Assembly: GCA_002413355.1 (NCBI GenBank)
Contig: DHWV01000032.1
Coordinates: 4,798 to 37,443 of the forward strand
Length of the DNA stretch: 32,646 bases
Origin: Desulfobulbaceae bacterium UBA5173
GTDB lineage: Bacteria; Desulfobacterota; Desulfobulbia; Desulfobulbales; Desulfobulbaceae
Direction: 5' to 3'
The position numbers and the translations under genes are program-made. Under the pieces are notes generated by a model. The model ran no database searches. It was not told where the DNA came from and was given only the letters and a program-made list of their open reading frames with translations. Of the stretch, positions 14,738-23,075 are shown one piece after another (the stretch's first letter is position 1; each line of letters begins with the position of its first letter).

Positions 14738-15999
14738 TGACGGATTTCGCCCGCCCCATAGACCACAAACTTGCGCGTGGTCAGCTCCTCCAAGCCCATC
14801 GGGCCGTAGGCGTGCAGCTTGGTGGTGGAGATGCCGATCTCCGCGCCAAGACCGAACTGGCCGCCGTCGTTGAAGCGGCTGGAGGCGTTGATCATCACTG
14901 CCGAAGCGTCCACCTCGCGCAGGAACCGCTGGCTGTTGGCATAGGAGTTGGTGACGATCACCTCGGTGTGCTGCGAGCCGTGCTGCTCGATGTAGCGCAG
15001 CGCCTCGTCCATGTCGTCCACCACTTTGACAATCATTTTCAGCTCAAGGAACTCGGTGCCCCAGTCGGAATCCTGCGCCGGGACGATCTCCGGCACAATG
15101 GCCCGGCTTTGCTCGCAGCCGCGCAGCTCCACGCCCGCAGCCATCAGCTCCTTGGCTGCCGCAGGCAGAAAACAGGGCGCAATCGCCTTGTGAATCAGCA
15201 TTCCTTCCAGCGCGTTGCAGACACCGGGCCGCTGCGTCTTGCCGTTCATGGCCAAGCGGATGCCGGTCTCGATGTCGCCGCTCTCGTCCACGTACATGTG
15301 GCACACGCCCTTGTAATGCTTGAGCACTGGAATCTTTGAGTTCTCGGTGACAAAGCGGATCAGCCCTTCGCCGCCGCGCGGAATGATCACGTCAATGAAC
15401 GCCTCCTGCGCCAGCATGACGTTGATGCCGTAGCGGTCAGTGACCGGAATAACCTGCGCCGCTTCCGCAGGCACGTTGTGCGCGAGCAGCACCTTTTGCA
15501 GCAGACTGGCCAAAGCCAAGTTGGAATGAATCGCCTCAGAGCCGCCGCGCAAGAGCACGCCGTTGCCCGCCTTCAGGCAGAGGGCTGCGGCATCAATGGT
15601 CACGTTGGGCCGCGCCTCGTAGATCATGCCGATCACGCCGAGCGGCACCCGCATCCGGCCCACGGTGATGCCGCTCGGCCTGCGCTTCATGTCGTCAATC
15701 GTGCCGACCGGATCAGGCAGGGCGGCGATTTCATGCAAGCCCTGAATCATCGAGGCGATGACTTTGTCGCTGAGAGTAAGCCGGTCAAGCATGGCCAAAG
15801 ACAGCCCTTTTTCCCGGCCAGCCGCCAAATCTTTGGCGTTCTCCGCCTTGATAAGATCGCTCTGGGCTTTGAGCTGCTCGGCAGTAGCCCGCAGAATGCT
15901 GTTTTTAACAGCGGTCGGCAGAGCGGCTAATTTGCGGGCTGCTTTGCGGCCTTTTTCTGCCATGCCGGTGATAAGCTGTTCGATTTTTATTTGTTCCAT
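14734..15999 (-). CDS. proA: Gamma-glutamyl phosphate reductase
   Basis: 421 residues, full length for ProA, the NADPH-dependent second step of proline synthesis. Visible landmarks: RVPLGVIGMIYEARPNVT, LKAGNGVLLRGGSEA, DVIIPRGGEGLIRFV, CHMYVD, the active-site Cys in RPGVCNALEG, DASAVMINASSRFNDGGQFGLGAEIGIST and the end GLEELTTRKFVVYG. The start has AGGTG upstream. Its partner proB is 4 kb upstream in the same orientation, separated by hemerythrin, bioD and membrane-protein genes. nadD follows with a four-base overlap. Confidence 0.96.
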   Translation of the reverse strand: MEQIKIEQLITGMAEKGRKAARKLAALPTAVKNSILRATAEQLKAQSDLIKAENAKDLAAGREKGLSLAMLDRLTLSDKVIASMIQGLHEIAALPDPVGTIDDMKRRPSGITVGRMRVPLGVIGMIYEARPNVTIDAAALCLKAGNGVLLRGGSEAIHSNLALASLLQKVLLAHNVPAEAAQVIPVTDRYGINVMLAQEAFIDVIIPRGGEGLIRFVTENSKIPVLKHYKGVCHMYVDESGDIETGIRLAMNGKTQRPGVCNALEGMLIHKAIAPCFLPAAAKELMAAGVELRGCEQSRAIVPEIVPAQDSDWGTEFLELKMIVKVVDDMDEALRYIEQHGSQHTEVIVTNSYANSQRFLREVDASAVMINASSRFNDGGQFGLGAEIGISTTKLHAYGPMGLEELTTRKFVVYGAGEIRQ

Positions 16000-16024
16000 G
16001 AGTGTTCACCTGTGCTGATCAAAA

Positions 16025-17356
16025 TCAGGGTTGCGCGTCTAAATACAGATTGAGCCTGTGCTCTTTCAAATAATTCAGTTTCCATTTTAGTTTTGCGATA
16101 TGAGGATTGGGATGAATCATAAATCCGCTTGCTTTAGTGCTCTGTTCAACATCTTCGGTTTTGAGATACGCCTGCTTCCATTGTTCTTTTCCTCCGCAGA
16201 GCCGAGCGCAATAGGTTCTATTCGCTGTGCCTATAGACATAGTGGTGATAAAAAAAAGAGTTATGCAGTAATAAAGTGCCTTCACTGGCACCTTATTCCT
16301 TGTGATGGCAAAGAGGTAGAACGCAAAAAAGCCTGGGGTCATATAAGGGATATACCGGGAAGCTGCCGCTGCTCCCAACCCAAGACATGCCCGGCCGATC
16401 GCAAGGTTGAGAGAAAAGATCAGGGTAAAGATGATCAAAACGATGATGATCTGGTTTCGAGGTACATCTTTGTCATCTACGCTTATTACAATATATTTCC
16501 CAGATCGGAAAGCGGCATACAGCATATAAAAAACAATTGGGGCGGCAATGAAATACAAGACAATATTCGACATCCGCATCCCAACAACGGTAGCAAACGC
16601 GATGAGCATGAATTTTACATAAATAAACGGATGGGGATGCGGGAAAACAAATCCTTCTGCGGCACTGTTGAATGTATAATGAATAAAGAATGAGGCGATT
16701 GAGGCGACCGCAATGAGGATGAAGACGACAGCGAGAACTTTTTTTCTCGAATCGTTGTTCTTCACGGCAAGAGCAAGCTCAGACAGAAAGAGCAACGGCG
16801 TGACGCAGCCGATAAATACGCCGAAGCCGGTGTAAATCGTCATGAAGTTGATGACTGCGCACAGCAGGTAGCGCAGAACGATATTGCTGATGGTCCAGCA
16901 GAGACAGAACAGGGTAATCAGCAGCAATGGCATGGCCCCGTGCGAGACATTTGGCGTGTTGGCAAACAGCTCAAACTGCAAAGGGGAAAGATAGAGCAGG
17001 GGGATGGCGAGATCAAATGCGGAAATGCCGCCAGTCAGCCGCCGTTTGAGCAGCAGTGCTATGATGGCGGCCAGACAGATGACAGAGCCAATCATGAAGC
17101 ATTCAACTCTGGTGTTCCAGCCGGAAAGATCGGCTGTCAGCTTGGTGAGAAAGAAACCGACACCCTGTCGATGCGGCCCATGCTGCCACGAAAATAGCTC
17201 CCACGGCCCCTTGTGTTCAAATAAGCCTCCCATGAAATCCCACTGATCCCAGAAGAGCATGTTGACGCTGTACTTGTCGATCAGGAAAAACCATCTTGCG
17301 AGAATAAAGATAGAAAGTGCAGCTGTTGCACTATTGACCAGTGAATATTTTTTCAT
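16025..17356 (-). CDS. Polytopic membrane protein, possible GT-C-type glycosyltransferase
   Basis: 443 residues with some ten to twelve membrane segments spread over the whole length and a short soluble C-terminal tail. The first periplasmic loop carries FWDQWDFMGGLFEH and SWQHGPHRQGVGFFLTKLT; the combination of acidic residues and HGPHRQG in loop one is a recurring pattern in uncharacterised bacterial membrane proteins and is placed where GT-C glycosyltransferases hold their catalytic acid. A role in sugar transfer to lipid-linked glycans is therefore a guess from topology. No clear Shine-Dalgarno is seen. The codon use is a little more AT-rich than that of proA next door. It lies 25 bases upstream of the proA start on the same strand. 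Confidence 0.7.
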   Translation of the reverse strand: MKKYSLVNSATAALSIFILARWFFLIDKYSVNMLFWDQWDFMGGLFEHKGPWELFSWQHGPHRQGVGFFLTKLTADLSGWNTRVECFMIGSVICLAAIIALLLKRRLTGGISAFDLAIPLLYLSPLQFELFANTPNVSHGAMPLLLITLFCLCWTISNIVLRYLLCAVINFMTIYTGFGVFIGCVTPLLFLSELALAVKNNDSRKKVLAVVFILIAVASIASFFIHYTFNSAAEGFVFPHPHPFIYVKFMLIAFATVVGMRMSNIVLYFIAAPIVFYMLYAAFRSGKYIVISVDDKDVPRNQIIIVLIIFTLIFSLNLAIGRACLGLGAAAASRYIPYMTPGFFAFYLFAITRNKVPVKALYYCITLFFITTMSIGTANRTYCARLCGGKEQWKQAYLKTEDVEQSTKASGFMIHPNPHIAKLKWKLNYLKEHRLNLYLDAQP

Positions 17357-17393
17357 AATTGAATGTAATTAACGATGCAAGTTAATATCAACC

Positions 17394-18203
17394 TCAATAC
17401 TTCTCTTTAAGATATTCGTCATATATTTTTTTGATCAGTTCCTGCTGCGAGACTCCTTCTTCATTGAAAATGCCACGAGCGGTGCAAAGAAGATAGACGG
17501 TTGATAAGATTTTCAAGCAAGAAAAGCTCCCCTGAAGAGAATACAATCCTGCTAAAAAGACTGTCAAAAACGACAAAATGAAAATAGTTTCAAACGAGCA
17601 TCCTGTGATGCAGCTATCGCTCGCATACCAAAGCAGCACATGAAGTAAAGATAGGAGAGATAGAAAGGATACTAACGCCATGTTTCGTATAAATCGCGCT
17701 AGGCCAGTCGCGACATGATGCTCAATCCTGAATCTATCTTGAAAAAATAAATCTATAAACTTTCCATGCAGAGCGGACAGTTCGTAAATACTTTTCCCAT
17801 TTGAATCGTATTGTTCATCTACCTGGAAAAACTCGGCAAGTTGATCGTAATTAACGGCTTTTTTGGTGGAAAATAAAGGATTATACCACTTCTCAGGCAA
17901 CTTGAACCAGAATTTGATCAAATATATCCGGCACCAGCCCACAGCGAACCAACTCAATCCATTGATAAAAAGTCCAACAGGCGTAGCGAGCAAGAAGAGA
18001 AGAAGAAAGACGAAGAGCTGAACATTATCCGGTAATTTCAGGAGTGACTCTAAGGAATGTCCAAAGAAAGGCAACGGATATCCCTTGCTGACCACGAACA
18101 ACACAGCAAGAATCACCACGAATCCTGCCGCACTGTCTGCTAAATATCGCTGATAGGACAGTTTCAAACCATCTTTCGAGATTTCTATTTCTGGTGCAGC
18201 CAT
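17394..18203 (-). CDS. Membrane protein of unknown function
   Basis: 269 residues, not recognised. Four hydrophobic segments in two pairs: FVVILAVLFVVS and VFLLLFLLATPVGLFI in the first half, then MALVSFLSLLSLLHVLLWY and IFILSFLTVFLAGLYSL in the second, with a soluble loop of about 90 residues between them and a basic C-terminal tail ending YDEYLKEKY. The frame runs open as far as 18425, but that part overlies bioD; the ATG at 18203 has GAAGG nine bases upstream and begins MAAPEIEISKDGLKLSYQRY. It lies 17 bases after bioD. Codon use is AT-rich relative to bioD and proB, as for its neighbour at 16025-17356. Confidence 0.65.
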   Translation of the reverse strand: MAAPEIEISKDGLKLSYQRYLADSAAGFVVILAVLFVVSKGYPLPFFGHSLESLLKLPDNVQLFVFLLLFLLATPVGLFINGLSWFAVGWCRIYLIKFWFKLPEKWYNPLFSTKKAVNYDQLAEFFQVDEQYDSNGKSIYELSALHGKFIDLFFQDRFRIEHHVATGLARFIRNMALVSFLSLLSLLHVLLWYASDSCITGCSFETIFILSFLTVFLAGLYSLQGSFSCLKILSTVYLLCTARGIFNEEGVSQQELIKKIYDEYLKEKY

Positions 18204-18220
18204 TTTCTTACCCTTCTTTT

Positions 18221-18895
18221 TTAGTTCAGCAGTAGCTCCCAATTCACCGCCCGGCTTTCGCGCAAATCGGGCAAGAGGACGATTTTGTCCGGGAAACTGT
18301 ATCGATCCAGCGCGTCGCGGAAAACGCGCAGCGAATCGCGGACAATTTCCGGCGGATGACTGCCGTGCAGATTGTAGATAAGACCGAGCAGCCGTATCTG
18401 CCGCTGCTTGACTGCCTCCAAACAAAGCAGAGTGTGGTTGATCGAGCCAAGGCGGGGGGAAGTGACCAGCAGCAGCGGCCAGTTGCGGGCTTGCAAATAA
18501 TCAAGAAGAAGGAGCGAGCGGGTCAGCGGCACGAGCAGGCCGCCTGCTCCTTCGACAACGAGCTGATCGAACTGGGCGGCAAGGCTGTCCGCAGCTTGGT
18601 CGAGCTTGGCCGGATCAATCGCCGCACCAGCCTGTTCGGCGGCCAGATGCGGCGAGGCGGGAAACGAGAAACAGTACGGGCAGGTCAGTCCCTGCTCGTC
18701 CGCAGGCTGCCAACTGATGCCCATTAGCTGGCGATGCAGGAGAATATCTTCCGAACGCCCGGAACAGCCGGTCTGCACCAGCTTCAGCGTGATGACAGAT
18801 TTGCCTTGCTCAAGCAGATGCCGGGCCAGCAGGCCGCTGACAATGGATTTGCCGACTCCGGTGTCAATGCCGCAGACCGCAATGGGCGGCTTCAT
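18221..18895 (-). CDS. bioD: Dethiobiotin synthetase
   Basis: 224 residues, standard for BioD, which closes the ureido ring of dethiobiotin using CO2 and ATP. The P-loop GIDTGVGKS is at residues 9-17, followed by the substrate lysine in LKLVQTG (usually KPVQTG; here L replaces P before V), the Mg-binding DILLH and the VEGAGGLLVPL signature. PRLGSINHTLL is also typical. No other biotin gene is present in the window, so this bioD is isolated from bioA/B/F. It lies three bases downstream of the first bacteriohemerythrin gene on the same strand. Confidence 0.92.
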   Translation of the reverse strand: MKPPIAVCGIDTGVGKSIVSGLLARHLLEQGKSVITLKLVQTGCSGRSEDILLHRQLMGISWQPADEQGLTCPYCFSFPASPHLAAEQAGAAIDPAKLDQAADSLAAQFDQLVVEGAGGLLVPLTRSLLLLDYLQARNWPLLLVTSPRLGSINHTLLCLEAVKQRQIRLLGLIYNLHGSHPPEIVRDSLRVFRDALDRYSFPDKIVLLPDLRESRAVNWELLLN

Positions 18896-18898
18896 GAC

Positions 18899-19450
18899 TC
18901 AGGCAGCCATCCGTTTTTTCTGGAACAGCGAGAGAAAACGGGAGAACACGCTTGGTTTCTTGGTAAAATCGCTCTGCGCGGCGCGTTCCGCCTCTTCTTG
19001 GGCCGCGCACTCACGCAGCGATGTGTCAATTTTAGAAATATGCTTGATCAGCCATGATTGTAGAAAAATATGGAGCTGAATCAGCGAACCTCGCGTGATT
19101 GCCCCGGCCGTCAGCTTGGTTTTGTACTCAAGATACTTTGCAATAAACCGTTGATGTTCTTCTTTGTTGACATCCTTCATCGGATGCTTGCTTCGTTCAA
19201 ACAAATTTTCTTCGTCATGGAAATGATTTGCCGCATATTCACCAAGAAAATTGATCAACTCGACCGCTTTTTCCTGTTCCTCCGGCCGCTCAATATTGGA
19301 CGAATCTTTCAAAAAGATGAGCAAACTGTTCAAGCCATCAAAGAGTTGATAATGCTGCTCGTCAATATGGGCATAACCTGTGGTGTATTTCTCCTGATTC
19401 CATTCCAATGGCATAATGTCTCTCCAAAGAACCTCTTTTTGATACGGCAT
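18899..19450 (-). CDS. Bacteriohemerythrin
   Basis: 183 residues: a hemerythrin domain of about 135 followed by a basic tail (SRFLSLFQKKRMAA). The di-iron ligands are all present in order: His in IDEQH, His and Glu in NHFHDEENLFE, His in NKEEHQRF, His and His in LHIFLQSWLIKH and Asp in KIDTSL. Such proteins bind O2 at the diiron site and act as oxygen carriers or sensors in anaerobes and microaerophiles; here there is no fused signalling domain. The start at 19450 (AGAGG upstream) is supported by alignment with the second copy, which shares RDI-x-PL before the WNQE motif; an inner ATG at 19414 also has a good ribosome-binding site. It is cytosolic. Confidence 0.93.
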   Translation of the reverse strand: MPYQKEVLWRDIMPLEWNQEKYTTGYAHIDEQHYQLFDGLNSLLIFLKDSSNIERPEEQEKAVELINFLGEYAANHFHDEENLFERSKHPMKDVNKEEHQRFIAKYLEYKTKLTAGAITRGSLIQLHIFLQSWLIKHISKIDTSLRECAAQEEAERAAQSDFTKKPSVFSRFLSLFQKKRMAA

Positions 19451-19497
19451 AAAAATGAACCTCTCTGACAGCTATAATTTCGCAATTAACTATGCAG

Positions 19498-20031
19498 CTA
19501 TTTTTTTGAAAAAAAAGCGATAAAGCCCGCAAATACACCTTTGGTGTCTCCTGAACGAATACAAGCAGTGTTTATTGCCCTTCCGCTGCACTCGCGCAGT
19601 GTTGTATCAATCTTGATGATATGATGAAGCAGCCAAGAATGCAGAAAACGATGCAGCTGCATCAGCAGGTCAAGGGAGAATACTCCATTGATGAGTTGAT
19701 CGTTATATTCAAAATATCGCTCGAAAAATGCCTGATGCGCCTCTTTGTTGGTCGCAGCCATGGGATGCCCGCACTGTTCAAAGATTTCTTCTTCGTCGCG
19801 AAAGTGCCTGATAACATATTCACCAAGAAAATACAGCAGCTCAATCACTTTTTTTTGATGCTCTGGATCGTCTACCGCAGAGGTGTTTCTAAGAAACAAG
19901 GTCAATCCATTCAGGCCGTCAAACAGCTCGCGGTGCTGTTCGTCAATATACGGGTAACCTGTAGTATATTCTTCCTGATTCCATTGCAGCGGAAGGATAT
20001 CTCTTCGCATGACCTCATTGGTATTCATCAT
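19498..20031 (-). CDS. Bacteriohemerythrin (second copy)
   Basis: 177 residues, closely related to the following gene (shared RRDILPLQWNQEEYTTGYP / WRDIMPLEWNQEKYTTGYA patterns), so the pair is a tandem duplication. Ligands: His in IDEQH, His and Glu in RHFRDEEEIFE, His in NKEAHQAF, His-His in LHSWLLHH and Asp in KIDTTL. The C-terminal tail is short and ends FIAFFSKK. The start (ATGATG at 20031 and 20028) sits seven bases after the proB stop with no Shine-Dalgarno of its own, so translation is probably coupled to proB. The likely function is O2 binding. Basic amphipathic tails on both copies might bring them to the membrane (inference). Confidence 0.93.
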   Translation of the reverse strand: MMNTNEVMRRDILPLQWNQEEYTTGYPYIDEQHRELFDGLNGLTLFLRNTSAVDDPEHQKKVIELLYFLGEYVIRHFRDEEEIFEQCGHPMAATNKEAHQAFFERYFEYNDQLINGVFSLDLLMQLHRFLHSWLLHHIIKIDTTLRECSGRAINTACIRSGDTKGVFAGFIAFFSKK

Positions 20032-20037
20032 GCTTTT

Positions 20038-21219
20038 TTAGTTGGTAAAATTTCCGGCACTGTTTAAAAGCACTAAATTGTCACGGTGAATAACCTCGTC
20101 GCTGTCGCGGAAACCAAGGACTTCCTGTATGTCGCAGGTCTTGCAGCCCTTGATTTTTTCAATGTCCGCTGAAGCGTAATTGATCAACCCGGCTGCCACC
20201 ACACGTCCCTCAGGGCAGCGGCAATGCACCGGCGCGCCAACCCTGAAACTGCCTTCCACTCGAACAATGCCGGAGGGCAGCAGGCTTTTGCCGCGCTCGA
20301 CAATTGCCCGGCAGGCCCCAGCGTCCAAATCAAGAAAGCCCGCAGGCCGGAGGACGTAGCCGATCCAATGCTTTCTGCCGCTGATTTTCGCCGTTTCGGG
20401 CAGAAAAAACGTGCCAACCATCTGGCCGGAAAACAGCTCACGCAGTACGTTGCTGTTGCGGCCTGGCCCGATGAATGAACTGCCACCGCAGGCCGCGACC
20501 ATTTTCGCCGCCCGAATTTTTGACTGCATTCCGCCGGTGCCAAGTGAGCTGCCGCTGTTGCCCGCCATCGCCTCAATCTGATTGTCCACCTTAGCGACCG
20601 TATATACTGCCTTGGCCGAGCTGTCCAAGGAAGGATTGGCGGTGTACAAGCCGTCCACATCAGAGAGCATGATGTACATGTCCGCGCCGATCATGTTGGT
20701 GATCAGCGCGCCGAGCGTATCGTTGTCACCGAAGCGTAGCTCTTGGACAGAAACCGTGTCGTTTTCGTTGATGATCGGCACTGCGCCGAACTCAAACAGG
20801 GTGAGAATGGTGTTGCGGACATTCAGATAGCGATCACGCTGCGAGAAATCGGCATGAGTGAGCAGTAGCTGCGCCACCTGCTGGCTGTGTTCGGCGAAAC
20901 GCTGCTCATAGCTCTGCATGAGCAGCCCCTGCCCGACAGCGGCCAGTGCCTGCTTAACCTTGAGGGCTTCCCCCGGCTGCTTCTCAATGCCAAGTCGCCG
21001 CCTGCCTGCGGCCACGGCCCCGGACGTGACGAGAATCACTTGGCGGCCTGATGCGCGGAGAAAGCTGATTTGGCGGCAAAGACTGTCGATGGTGTCGAGG
21101 TTCAACCCTTCGGCGGTGGTCAGGACTGCGCTGCCCACCTTCAGCACCACGGTTTTGGCCTGATCAAAAAGGGTCTGGCGGTAAAACAAGCCGTCGTCCC
21201 GGTTCACCTGAAAGGTCAT
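20038..21219 (-). CDS. proB: Glutamate 5-kinase with PUA domain
   Basis: 393 residues. ProB phosphorylates glutamate in the first, feedback-regulated step of proline synthesis. The amino acid kinase domain shows VLKVGSAVLTT, VILVTSGAVAAGRRRLG, QALAAVGQGLLMQSYEQ, IINENDTVS, FGDNDTLGALITNMIGADMYIMLSDVDGLY and GTGGMQSKIRAAKMV. The C-terminal ~100 residues form the PUA domain (RAIVERGKSLLPSGIVRVEGSF). The N-terminus is about 15 residues longer than in E. coli. It overlaps obg by four bases, the usual obg-proB order, and is followed at once by bacteriohemerythrin genes instead of proA. Confidence 0.96.
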   Translation of the reverse strand: MTFQVNRDDGLFYRQTLFDQAKTVVLKVGSAVLTTAEGLNLDTIDSLCRQISFLRASGRQVILVTSGAVAAGRRRLGIEKQPGEALKVKQALAAVGQGLLMQSYEQRFAEHSQQVAQLLLTHADFSQRDRYLNVRNTILTLFEFGAVPIINENDTVSVQELRFGDNDTLGALITNMIGADMYIMLSDVDGLYTANPSLDSSAKAVYTVAKVDNQIEAMAGNSGSSLGTGGMQSKIRAAKMVAACGGSSFIGPGRNSNVLRELFSGQMVGTFFLPETAKISGRKHWIGYVLRPAGFLDLDAGACRAIVERGKSLLPSGIVRVEGSFRVGAPVHCRCPEGRVVAAGLINYASADIEKIKGCKTCDIQEVLGFRDSDEVIHRDNLVLLNSAGNFTN

Positions 21220-22241
21220 GGTTGGGCCTCCTCCGCTGCCTCCCGCTTTGCTTCAAGCAGCCCGCCGATTTTGGCTTTCAGCGCGTCAATACCGATGCTG
21301 TCCAAAGCGGAAATCATTAACACGTCCGTCAGTCCGGCTGCGAAAAACAGGGCTTTGACCGCCTCCTGCTCTTCGTCATCAAGGCAGTCCATCTTATTGA
21401 GGACAATTAGCCGCGTGCGGCCGGTCAGCTCCTCGTTGTAGGCGGCCAGTTCCGCCGCCAAGACTTTGTAATCTGCTAGCGGCTGCTCGCCTTGGCCCGA
21501 AGCGTCAATAATATGGAGCAAAATGCTGGTGCGCTCAATGTGGCGGAGGAAGCGGTGCCCCAAGCCCAAGCCTTCGCTTGCGCCTTCGATCAGACCGGGA
21601 ATGTCGGCGATGATGCAGGGGTTTTCAAATCTAAAATGCAAAACCCCCAGCTGCGGTTCCAAGGTGGTGAAAGGATACGGCGCAACCTTGGGGTTGGCGG
21701 CGGACAGTTTAGAAAGCAAAGTCGATTTGCCCGCATTGGGCAGACCGATCAGGCCTACATCGGCGAGCAGCTTCAGTTCAATCCGCAGCCAGCGTTCCTC
21801 GCCGGGCGTGCCAGGCGTGGCCTTGCGTGGAGCACGGTTGGTGGATGAGGCGAAACGGGTGTTGCCCAAACCGCCTCTGCCGCCCTCAGCGGCAATGAAC
21901 CGCTGCCCAGGCTCGGTCAGATCAGCCAGCACCTCGCCGGTTTCCGCATCCTTGACCACCGAGCCGACCGGCACCGGCACCACAGCATCCTTGCCGCCGC
22001 GTCCGTGCATGTCGCTGCCTTGGCCGTTGCCGCCACGCTCCGCCTTAAAATGCGAGCCGTAGCGAAAGTCGATGAGCGAATGTTTGCCCGGATCGGCCTC
22101 AAGATACACGCTGCCGCCGCGTCCGCCGTCGCCGCCGTTCGGGCCGCCCTTGGGGACAAACTTCTCCCGCAGAAAGCTGACGCAGCCGTTGCCGCCGTCC
22201 CCAGCCTTGACGAAAAACTTCACTTCATCGACAAACCCCAT
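21216..22241 (-). CDS. obg: Obg/CgtA GTPase
   Basis: 341 residues. Obg is an essential GTPase involved in 50S ribosome assembly and stress response. The glycine-rich Obg fold spans about 1-158 (VKAGDGGNGCVSFLREKFVP and GGDGGRGGSVYLEAD among others), followed by the GTPase domain with G1 GLPNAGKST, G3 DIPGLIEGA and G4 NKMD. The OCT extension of some homologues is absent, which is normal for short Obg proteins. The frame is open to 22286, but MGFVDEVKFFVKAG is the family start and has AGGAG upstream, so 22241 is chosen. It follows rpmA past a strong terminator, and its stop overlaps the proB start. Confidence 0.96.
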   Translation of the reverse strand: MGFVDEVKFFVKAGDGGNGCVSFLREKFVPKGGPNGGDGGRGGSVYLEADPGKHSLIDFRYGSHFKAERGGNGQGSDMHGRGGKDAVVPVPVGSVVKDAETGEVLADLTEPGQRFIAAEGGRGGLGNTRFASSTNRAPRKATPGTPGEERWLRIELKLLADVGLIGLPNAGKSTLLSKLSAANPKVAPYPFTTLEPQLGVLHFRFENPCIIADIPGLIEGASEGLGLGHRFLRHIERTSILLHIIDASGQGEQPLADYKVLAAELAAYNEELTGRTRLIVLNKMDCLDDEEQEAVKALFFAAGLTDVLMISALDSIGIDALKAKIGGLLEAKREAAEEAQP

Positions 22242-22269
22242 CCCGCTTCTCCTGCAAAAAATTCCCAAC

Positions 22270-22300
22270 AAAAAACCCGACACCACTTCTGGCGCCGGGT
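22270..22300 (-). terminator. Rho-independent terminator after rplU-rpmA
   Basis: On the minus strand ACCCGGCGCCA and TGGTGTCGGGT form an eleven-base-pair stem with two G-U pairs around a GAAG loop (22300-22275), followed by a run of T. It should end most rplU-rpmA transcripts before obg; the obg-proB operon may depend on read-through or a promoter within the gap. Confidence 0.82.
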
Positions 22301-22331
22301 CGATTTTCCTGCCTGCTCCGCCGCAGCGCGA

Positions 22332-22646
22332 TCAGCAGCCCGCTCCGCATTGTTCAGAGGTGCAGGCGCAAGAGCCTGCTGCGCAGACTGAAGCTGCCGG
22401 ATATACCGACACCCGCTTGCGGTCTCTGCCAAAGGCTTCAAATGTCACCACACCATCGATTTTGGCAAACAGGGTGTAGTCGCGTCCGCAGCCGACATTG
22501 GTGCCCGGGTGAATCTTGGTGCCAACCTGCCGGACCAAGATGCTGCCCGCAGTTACATTCTGGCCGCCGAAGCGTTTCACTCCGCGCCGCTGTCCCGCAC
22601 TGTCGCGACCGTTTCTCGAACTGCCGCCCGCCTTTTTATGGGCCAT
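22332..22646 (-). CDS. rpmA: 50S ribosomal protein L27 with cysteine-rich C-terminal tail
   Basis: 104 residues against about 85 for typical L27. Residues 1-83 are ordinary L27 (MAHKKAGGSSRNGRDS, GGQNVTAGSILVRQ-type core, RKRVSVYP), which sits at the peptidyl transferase centre. Residues 84-104 are an extra tail with cysteines at 88, 93, 95, 100 and 104 (C-x4-C-x-C-x4-C-x3-C), rich in Ala, Gly and Ser; a CxC plus flanking cysteines is reminiscent of short metal-binding peptides. The tail is on the side of L27 away from the catalytic N-terminus (from known ribosome structures). The stop follows the last Cys. The tail is in the same frame with no break, so it is not a read-through artefact visible here. 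Confidence 0.95.
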   Translation of the reverse strand: MAHKKAGGSSRNGRDSAGQRRGVKRFGGQNVTAGSILVRQVGTKIHPGTNVGCGRDYTLFAKIDGVVTFEAFGRDRKRVSVYPAASVCAAGSCACTSEQCGAGC

Positions 22647-22696
22647 CTTGAATTCTCCGAAAAAATGAAGGGGTGAAAAAGGTCAGCCGCCCGGCC

Positions 22697-23008
22697 TCAC
22701 TGCGTGATCTGCTCAATGCTCAAAGCAGTGAAGGGCTGGCGGTGGCCGCGCAGAACCTGATAGTTCTTCCGGCGCTTCTTCTTGAAGACCAGCACCTTTT
22801 TGTCCCGGCCTTGTTCGACGATTTTAGCGACTACCTTGGCACCGTCAACCATCGGAGCACCGATCTTCACCTGCTCGCCGTCAGCGACCAGTAAAACGTC
22901 GGACAGCTCCACAGTCGCGCCGACTTCGCCCTCAAGTTTTTCCACCTTCAGCCGGTCTCCGGCTGCGACCTGATACTGCTTTCCGCCTGTGCGTACTATG
23001 GCATACAT
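22697..23008 (-). CDS. rplU: 50S ribosomal protein L21
   Basis: 103 residues, normal for L21, a 23S rRNA-binding protein of the large subunit. MYAIVRTGGKQYQV at the start and KKKRRKNYQVLRGHRQPFTALSIEQI at the end (written here as family landmarks KKKRRKNYQ and GHRQPFT) are diagnostic. The frame is open upstream to 23068, but the ATG at 23008 has a near-perfect AGGAGG Shine-Dalgarno. It is the first gene of the long leftward run and has a promoter about 70-100 bases upstream. Confidence 0.97.
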   Translation of the reverse strand: MYAIVRTGGKQYQVAAGDRLKVEKLEGEVGATVELSDVLLVADGEQVKIGAPMVDGAKVVAKIVEQGRDKKVLVFKKKRRKNYQVLRGHRQPFTALSIEQITQ

Positions 23009-23075
23009 GCCCGTCCTCCTGGATATGTGAATCTGTGACAAAGAGAATATCGACTTGTTTGTGCGCAAAATATTT

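Noticed and set aside
17394..18425. Longer form of the membrane protein gene starting in bioD
   Set aside because: The first 74 codons lie in another frame of bioD and are arginine-rich shadow sequence; the ATG at 18203 has a ribosome-binding site.
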